From: Arsenicicoccus cauae | GTDB lineage: Bacteria; Actinomycetota; Actinomycetes; Actinomycetales; Dermatophilaceae | Direction: 5' to 3' | Assembly (NCBI RefSeq): GCF_009707125.1 | Contig: NZ_WLVL01000019.1 | Location: 96,717 to 160,716 of the forward strand | Length of the DNA: 64,000 nucleotides | Part shown: piece by piece, positions 59,203-64,000 of the stretch | How positions within the stretch are numbered: the stretch's first letter is position 1 | How the letters are laid out: every line of letters begins with the position of its first letter | The notes under the pieces: model-generated | Told to the model about the DNA's origin: nothing | What the model saw: the letters and a program-made list of their open reading frames with translations, nothing else | The model's database searches: none | Made by a program: the position numbers and the translations under genes

Positions 59203-59625
59203 ATGTCCGAGCACCGCCGCACCGTCACCGTCCACGCGCCCGCCGACGTGACCTTCGGGTACCTGCGGGACCCGCGGCACCTGCCGGACTTCATGCCGCG
59301 GATGCGTCGCGTGGAGCCGCACGACGACGGCACCGTGACGGTCACCGCCGTCGTGACCCCCGACGGCACGCGCGAGCTGGAGGTGCAGGGCACCGCCTGG
59401 CTCGAGGTCGACCAGGAGGCGCGGGCGATGCGCTGGGGGTCGGAGCGGCACAGCTACCGTGGGTCGCTGACCGTCGGGGGCGACGTCGGGGGCGACGTCG
59501 AGCGCGCCACGGAGTCGACGGTCGAGATCAGCCTCAGCACCGAGCACGGCGACCCCGCCACCATCGACGCCGGCCTGGACCGGGCGCTCGAGGCGATCGC
59601 CGCGCGCATCGAGGCGCTCGCCTGA
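59203..59625 (+). CDS. SRPBCC (START-like) family protein
   Basis: 140 residues with the helix-grip fold pattern: RRTVTVHAPADVTFGYLRDPRHLPDFMPRMRRVE is the usual start of polyketide-cyclase/START-like proteins, followed by strands (TVTVTAVVTPDGTRELEVQGTAWLEVD) and a long C-terminal helix (LDRALEAIAARIEALA). It probably binds a small hydrophobic ligand; no enzyme activity can be assigned. AGGAGGAG lies seven bases before ATG 59203. Confidence 0.8.
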   Translation: MSEHRRTVTVHAPADVTFGYLRDPRHLPDFMPRMRRVEPHDDGTVTVTAVVTPDGTRELEVQGTAWLEVDQEARAMRWGSERHSYRGSLTVGGDVGGDVERATESTVEISLSTEHGDPATIDAGLDRALEAIAARIEALA

Positions 59626-59665
59626 GGTCCGCCGCGCGGCGGCGGGTGGTCTCGGGCCGGCTCGG

Positions 59666-61030
59666 CTACTCGGGGTAGCCCTCGAGCGGCAGCTGGCCCG
59701 CGGCGGCCCGGGCCTGCTCCTCGCGTTCCTCCTCGGTGGGCGGCAGGGGCAGGTGCACCGCCCGCAAAGTCGCATTGGCGAAGGCCACGATCGGCACGGC
59801 GAACAAGGCCCCGGCCACGCCCGCCACCGACGTGCCGGCCAGCACGGCCAGGGCCACCCCGAGCGGGTGCACCTCGACGTTGCGGCTCATGATCAGCGGC
59901 TGCAAGAGGTGGGCCTCCAGCTGCACGAGGACGACGATCGTGATGGCGACGACCAGGGCTGCCGCAGGGCCGTGCTCGATGAGGCTGACCATGATGCAGA
60001 AGATCCCGGTCACCGTCATGCCGATCAGCGGGATGAACGACCCGACGAAGATCAGGACCGACAGGGCCAGGGCCAACGGCACGTCGAGGACGTGCAGGAC
60101 GACGTAGATCGTGGTCGCGTGCAGCGTCGCGATGATGGTCACGCCCCGCATGTAGCCGCCGAGGGTGTGCCAGCCGACCCGGCCCACCTGGTCGATGCGG
60201 CGGCGCGAACCCATCGGCAGCAGCCCGAGCACCCAGCGCCAGATGACCTCGCCGTCGCGGAGGAGAAAGAAGGTGCTGAGCAGGAGCAGCAGACCGCCCG
60301 CGATGACATGCGACAGGGTCGAGAGCGTGGTGATCGCGCCGGTGACGAGGGTGCCCTGGTTCTTGGAGATGGTGTCCGAGAGCTCCTGGAAGTACTTCGC
60401 GACCTGGGAGTCGCTCAGGTGCAACGGACCCTCTCGCAGCCAGCGGCTCGCGTCGTCGAGGAAGTGCGTGAACTGCTCCGACATACGAGGCGCGTTGGCC
60501 GAGATCTGCAGGGCGACGAAGGTGCCGATCGCCCCGATCACCGCGATGCCGAGCAGCAGCGCGAGGAACGCCGCCAGGGAGTGCGGCACGTGGCCCCCGC
60601 GGTGCAGCCGCCGCTGGACGGGGCCGAGCACCGCCGTGAGCAGCAGCGCGACGACGAACGGGATCGTGACGATGGGGACGGCCGCCAACGCCTGGGCCAC
60701 GAGGTAGACGGCGGCCACGATGAGCAGCAGGCGCCAGCTCCAGGCCGCCGCCACCCGCACCCCGCGAGGGACCGGGTCGGACTCGGGCCGGGTGGGCTCG
60801 GGCATGGTGACGTGCACGGTCGTGGGCACCGGTGTGGTCTGCGGGGACGACATGGTGCTCCCCCACTGCGAAGGGGGCGGCGCGTCCAGCCGCGCCCGGA
60901 CGGTGCGCGTGACGGAGCCCACCGCTCCCCTCAGCCGACTGCCCCCGACGGTGGCGCGGCCGGGCCGTGGCCCGCGGTCGGCTGCGGCTCCGCCGCCAGC
61001 GTCGCGCGGCTGCGCGTCGTCGTGCTCCAT
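59666..61030 (-). CDS. AI-2E family (YdiK/TqsA/PerM) membrane protein
   Basis: 454 residues. After a cytoplasmic N-terminus of about 90 residues, hydrophobic segments follow in the family order: WSWRLLLIVAAVYLVAQALAAVPIVTIPFVVALLLTAVL first, then the SLAAFLALLLGIAVIGAIGTFV helix, a soluble middle region (SEQFTHFLDDASRWLREG...YFQELSDTI) and the C-terminal helices with VLIFVGSFIPLIGMTVTG, where the conserved PxxG turn is found. Members move small molecules or ions; true autoinducer-2 transport is shown for few. The ATG at 61030 has GAGAGGA upstream; a 50-bp repeat array lies 70 bases before it. Confidence 0.85.
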   Translation of the reverse strand: MEHDDAQPRDAGGGAAADRGPRPGRATVGGSRLRGAVGSVTRTVRARLDAPPPSQWGSTMSSPQTTPVPTTVHVTMPEPTRPESDPVPRGVRVAAAWSWRLLLIVAAVYLVAQALAAVPIVTIPFVVALLLTAVLGPVQRRLHRGGHVPHSLAAFLALLLGIAVIGAIGTFVALQISANAPRMSEQFTHFLDDASRWLREGPLHLSDSQVAKYFQELSDTISKNQGTLVTGAITTLSTLSHVIAGGLLLLLSTFFLLRDGEVIWRWVLGLLPMGSRRRIDQVGRVGWHTLGGYMRGVTIIATLHATTIYVVLHVLDVPLALALSVLIFVGSFIPLIGMTVTGIFCIMVSLIEHGPAAALVVAITIVVLVQLEAHLLQPLIMSRNVEVHPLGVALAVLAGTSVAGVAGALFAVPIVAFANATLRAVHLPLPPTEEEREEQARAAAGQLPLEGYPE

Positions 61031-61100
61031 GTGTGTCCTCTCGTCCCCCGCCTGGCGTTCCGCCAGCCATTGTGCCCGGCCCAGCCTGGGAGCCCCCTGC

Positions 61101-61270
61101 CGGACCTACCGGGGGCCGGATCATCGGCCTGGCGAACGAAGCCCGGTCGATGCCCCTACCCCCGGCGGGATCATCGACCTGGCGAACGAAGCCCGGTCGA
61201 TGCCCTTACCCCCGGCGGGATCATCGACTTGGCGAACGAAGCCCGGTCGATGCCCTTACCCCCGGTAGGG
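61101..61270 (-). repeat. 50-bp tandem hairpin repeat, three units, abutting the stop of the PLD-like gene
   Basis: CGAACGAAG occurs at 61133, 61183 and 61233, exactly 50 bases apart, with the same unit as at 48271-48457. The 8-bp stem CATCGACC/GGTCGATG is intact in the middle unit and has one changed base in each outer unit (CATCGGCC, CATCGACT). As in the other array, the first spacer reads ACCGGGGG and the later ones ACCCCCGG. The array starts within a few bases of the TAG of the minus-strand gene. Confidence 0.85.
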
Positions 61271-62893
61271 CTAGAAGCGGGCGGCCCGGCGCAGCGGCTT
61301 GGGCCGGCCGTCCGGGTCGTGCAGCACCTCGTAGACCACGCGCGCCCACGCCTGGGTGAGCCGCGACTGCTCCACCGGGGGGATGCTGCGCAGCCGTCCG
61401 GGAGGCCGCTCTCCGACGCGCCCGCCGTCGTGCCAGTCGTCGAGGCGGCGGGCGCAGTCGGCATACGCGGCGAACATCCCCTCGGCGGTGAGGCAGTCCG
61501 CCATCACGCGGGCGATCTCGGCGTCCGTGGCACCCGGCGGCAGCTCCCGGCCCAGGTGCTCCGCCGCGAGCCGCAGCCGCAGTCGGCGGGCATAGGCGTT
61601 GTGGTCCTCCCCCTCGTCGTCCCAGACCACCGCCGACAGCTCGGAGTCGTGGGTCCATGAGCGCCGGTTGAAGTTGTCGGACCCGATCGTGGCCCAACGG
61701 TCGTCCATCACGCAGACCTTGGCGTGGACGTACACCGGTGTGCCGGCGAGGTTCTCGATCCCATAGAGCGCGAACCGGTCGCCGCCGGCCTCCTCGATCA
61801 GCCGCACCGCCTGGTCGCGGCCGTAGAGCTGCGGCGTCCGGGACAGTGGGCTGCTCTGGTCGGGCACCTGCGGCAGGACCGCGATGACGTGCAGGTCGGG
61901 GCTCGTCTGCAGCGTCTCGATGAACTGCTCGGCGACGTCCTTGGACCAGAGGTACTGGTCCTCGATGTAGATCAGGTGCTCCGCGCGCTCCAGCGCCTTG
62001 GAGTAGCCCCGCGCCACGCTCCGCTCGCCGCCGCGGGCGTACGGGTAGTCCCTGCCGTGCCGCAGGTTGGGATAGGTCCGCAACAGCTGCACGTGGTGGG
62101 TCGCGCCGGGGATCGCGGGCGGCGGGGGCGTCTGGTCCGGCAGCGGGTCCGGGTCGGTGTCGTCGCCGCGCAGCTTGTCGGCCAGCTTGCGGATCGGGCT
62201 GCGGGACAACGGGGTCGGGTCGTTCCACCGCTCGCGAAAGACCGTCTCGACGTCGTGGACCGCGGGTCCCTCCAGACGCACCTGCACGTCGTGCCAGGGC
62301 GGGCTGTCACCGAACTCATCGGCCATGTCCTGCGCCTGGGGGTCCCCGTGGTGGTCGTCGTCGTCGCGCCGCGAGTGGCACAGGTCGATGCCGCCGACAT
62401 AGGCGACGTCGCGGCCAGGGTCGTCGCGGTGCCGGATGACGATGAACTTCTGGTGGTGGCTGCCGCCGGTGCGCACCCGCATGTCGAGCAACACCTCGGC
62501 CCCGGCGCTCTGCAGCTGCTCGCCGAACCGTCTGTTCTCGGCGCCGGAGAACGCGAGCCTGTCCCAGTGCGAGCGCCACACGAGTCCCCGTACGTCCACC
62601 CCGCGTCGGGCCGCACGCGCCAGCACCGCGACGATCGCGGAGTTGGGGTCGTCGGCGACGAGGCGTTCGTCGGGGTCGCCGCGCCAGTCGGTGAACCACA
62701 GCAGGTCCCCGGGCCCGGTCGCCTCGATCCGTGGGTAGAGGTCCGCGAAGTAGGTCCGCCCGTGGATCAACGGCGTCGCCACGTTGCCGTCGCTCCAGGC
62801 CTGGTCACCGGGGTGCCGGTCGTCGATCGTGGTCCGCGGGTTGGCGCGCTCGGACCGGGTGATCAACCATTCACGGATCGACATGGTCCCCAT
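61271..62893 (-). CDS. Phospholipase D-like (HKD) family protein
   Basis: 540 residues with two PLD half-sites. The first is SHHQKFIVIRHRDD...YVGGIDLCHSRRD (near 145-180), the second VHAKVCVMDDRWATIGSDNFNRRS (near 390-415); both have HxK. Further family blocks are IYIEDQYLWS and HVIAVLPQVPD. There is no signal peptide, so it may act in the cytoplasm or on the inner membrane face as a phospholipase or phosphatidyl transferase. Start ATG 62893 or 62884 (MSIREWL) cannot be settled. A 50-bp hairpin array follows the stop. Confidence 0.88.
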   Translation of the reverse strand: MGTMSIREWLITRSERANPRTTIDDRHPGDQAWSDGNVATPLIHGRTYFADLYPRIEATGPGDLLWFTDWRGDPDERLVADDPNSAIVAVLARAARRGVDVRGLVWRSHWDRLAFSGAENRRFGEQLQSAGAEVLLDMRVRTGGSHHQKFIVIRHRDDPGRDVAYVGGIDLCHSRRDDDDHHGDPQAQDMADEFGDSPPWHDVQVRLEGPAVHDVETVFRERWNDPTPLSRSPIRKLADKLRGDDTDPDPLPDQTPPPPAIPGATHHVQLLRTYPNLRHGRDYPYARGGERSVARGYSKALERAEHLIYIEDQYLWSKDVAEQFIETLQTSPDLHVIAVLPQVPDQSSPLSRTPQLYGRDQAVRLIEEAGGDRFALYGIENLAGTPVYVHAKVCVMDDRWATIGSDNFNRRSWTHDSELSAVVWDDEGEDHNAYARRLRLRLAAEHLGRELPPGATDAEIARVMADCLTAEGMFAAYADCARRLDDWHDGGRVGERPPGRLRSIPPVEQSRLTQAWARVVYEVLHDPDGRPKPLRRAARF

Positions 62894-62950
62894 CCTGGCG
62901 CGTATGACGCCCTGCGGGCCACCAACGGCCGGATCCTCACCGCGTCCGCA

Positions 62951-63856
62951 TCACCCCGCCGCGATCAGGGCCACCGCCACCGCGCAGGCGACCAGGCCCG
63001 CGACCTGGTCGCGCGAGGCACGCTCGCCGAGCAGCCCCATCGCGAGGAGCACCGTGAACGCCGGGTAGAGGGACGCGACCACGGGGACGACCGTCAGCTG
63101 CCCGCCGCCGGCGTTGCCGGCCAGGAAGTAGGTGAGCGACCCGAGGCACCCCGTCACCCCGACGACCCACGCGGGCAGCGCCTCCCGCACCGACCCTGCC
63201 GGGCGCTTCCGCGCCACGATCGCCCACATCGCCACCAGCGAGGCCAGCTGGCAGACGGCGACGGGCCAGGACCCGGATCCCGGCCCGGCCTGCGCCAGCG
63301 CGATGAAGAACACCGCGAAGCCCACCCCGGCCAGCAGCCCGTCGCGCACCCCGGCCCGTCCGGCGGTGGCCGGCGCGGTCGGCGTACGGCCCTGGTCCGG
63401 CCGGTCCGGCTCGACGAGGTGGGTCTCGCCGGGAGCCGAGCCCGGATCGCTCTCGCCGGCGGCGACCGCCCACACGGCGGGCAGGGCGAGCAGGATCCCG
63501 ATGCCGGCCAGCAGGCTGGGTCGCTCGCCGAGGGCGACGCCGAGGACGACCGGGAGCCCGGCCGCGCACACGGCCGACAGCGGACCCGCGACGTGCATCG
63601 ACCCGGAGGCCAGGCCGCGCGTCAGCATGAGGGTGCCGGAGCAGTGCCCGGTGGCGGCGACGGCGCCCCAGAGGAGGGCGTCGTGCGTGAGCGGTTGGCG
63701 CTGGGCGAGGGCGACCAGGGTGAGCCCGGCGGCGGAGAAGGTCTGCGCCACCGCGCCCACGATCAGGAAGTGCCGGCGTCGCGACTGCACCCCGGACAGG
63801 AAGTCGGAGACGCCGTAGAGCACGGCCGACGCGAGGGCGAGGGGGATGGCGAGCAC
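62951..63856 (-). CDS. DMT-family (EamA) transporter
   Basis: 301 residues with about ten membrane segments arranged as two EamA repeats: LALASAVLYGVSDFLSGVQSRR at the N-terminus, and DGLLAGVGFAVFFIALAQAG at the start of the second half, separated by a hydrophilic loop (about residues 134-168, GESDPGSAPGETHLVEPDRPDQG). Such proteins export amino acids, nucleotides or other metabolites. The GTG at 63856 is preceded by TAGGTT at six bases. Confidence 0.87.
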   Translation of the reverse strand: MLAIPLALASAVLYGVSDFLSGVQSRRRHFLIVGAVAQTFSAAGLTLVALAQRQPLTHDALLWGAVAATGHCSGTLMLTRGLASGSMHVAGPLSAVCAAGLPVVLGVALGERPSLLAGIGILLALPAVWAVAAGESDPGSAPGETHLVEPDRPDQGRTPTAPATAGRAGVRDGLLAGVGFAVFFIALAQAGPGSGSWPVAVCQLASLVAMWAIVARKRPAGSVREALPAWVVGVTGCLGSLTYFLAGNAGGGQLTVVPVVASLYPAFTVLLAMGLLGERASRDQVAGLVACAVAVALIAAG

Positions 63857-63862
63857 CCCCCG

Positions 63863-63868
63863 AACCTA
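63863..63868 (-). promoter_or_regulatory. -10 element TAGGTT, leaderless start of the DMT transporter gene
   Basis: TAGGTT (minus strand) is six bases before the GTG at 63856. Confidence 0.6.
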
Positions 63869-63891
63869 CCGTCAGGATGCTCCTATGGATG

Positions 63892-64000
63892 TCAAGCGGC
63901 GGTAGCGAGGTGTCCGGGCTCGATGCGCTCCCGGGTGAGGACGTAGTAGATCTCGCGGGCGATGAGTCGTTTGAGGCAGCGGATGATGTCTTTCTTCGAG
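63892..64000 (-). CDS. C-terminal fragment of a transposase, probably IS110 family (continues past right edge)
   Basis: The last 35 residues before the TGA at 63892 read SKKDIIRCLKRLIAREIYYVL and then a short tail ending in Ala-Ala. The RCLKRxxAREIY block is what I recall from the C-terminus of IS110/IS116-type DEDD transposases. The codon choice includes AAA and CGA, less GC-rich than the host genes. Only the end is visible, so intactness and family are not proven. Confidence 0.6.
   Translation of the reverse strand, partial: SKKDIIRCLKRLIAREIYYVLTRERIEPGHLATAA

Overview
The window is very GC-rich (about 70% or more by eye), with tightly packed genes, frequent 4-base stop/start overlaps (ATGA, GTGA), GTG starts and many leaderless promoters. 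Together with an MptB-type mannosyltransferase, an ECF thiamine-precursor transporter under a THI-box riboswitch, and actinobacterial-type histidine degradation, this points to an actinomycete, most likely a member of the Micrococcales (Intrasporangiaceae/Dermatophilaceae-like). That placement is inference; no rRNA is present.

Layout. 1-15.36 kb: a single uninterrupted minus-strand reading frame that runs off the left edge. It encodes at least 5,120 residues of a secreted giant protein with about 36 tandem DUF11-like repeats. Large open frames on the other strand and in other frames here are shadows of it. 15.7-18.7 kb: fused EcfA-EcfA-EcfT plus YkoE S-component, behind a TPP riboswitch. 18.8-26.4 kb: small hypothetical genes, a FtsX-type ABC exporter next to a NarL-type two-component system, and a DUF559-like protein. 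26.5-30.4 kb: M20 amidohydrolase-hutF-hutI. 30.5-34.0 kb: a DrrAB-type ABC transporter in one operon with a DesK/DesR-like two-component system. 34.1-42.0 kb: second DUF559-like gene, hutU, cold-shock protein, two glycosyltransferases, hutH. 42.2-48.2 kb: SnoaL-like, DUF2520-panD-panB-panC, IclR regulator, MobA-like, quinone reductase. 48.5-63.9 kb: M18 aminopeptidase, HAD phosphatase, LhgO, metallophosphoesterase, GH13 enzyme, CYTH-CHAD, TSUP and AI-2E-family membrane proteins, phospholipase-D-like protein, DMT transporter. The right edge holds the 3' end of a probable IS110-type transposase.

How things fit together. Histidine breakdown (HutH, HutU, HutI, HutF) is split over three loci within 16 kb. 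hutH and hutU share an 18-bp palindromic operator, and an IclR-family gene 4 kb away is a candidate regulator. No HutG is seen; the M20 amidohydrolase upstream of hutF may supply the last step. The pantothenate cluster lacks panE, and a DUF2520 Rossmann protein sits in that place.

The most unusual material is (i) the giant DUF11 protein, (ii) two families of short tandem repeats, one of 50 bp (two arrays, each starting at a stop codon) and one of 52 bp (two arrays, each between convergent genes), (iii) a 17-bp inverted repeat that contains the stop codons of two convergent genes, (iv) a 19-bp perfect inverted repeat behind lhgO, and (v) a recurring -10/N6/start-codon layout showing many leaderless genes.
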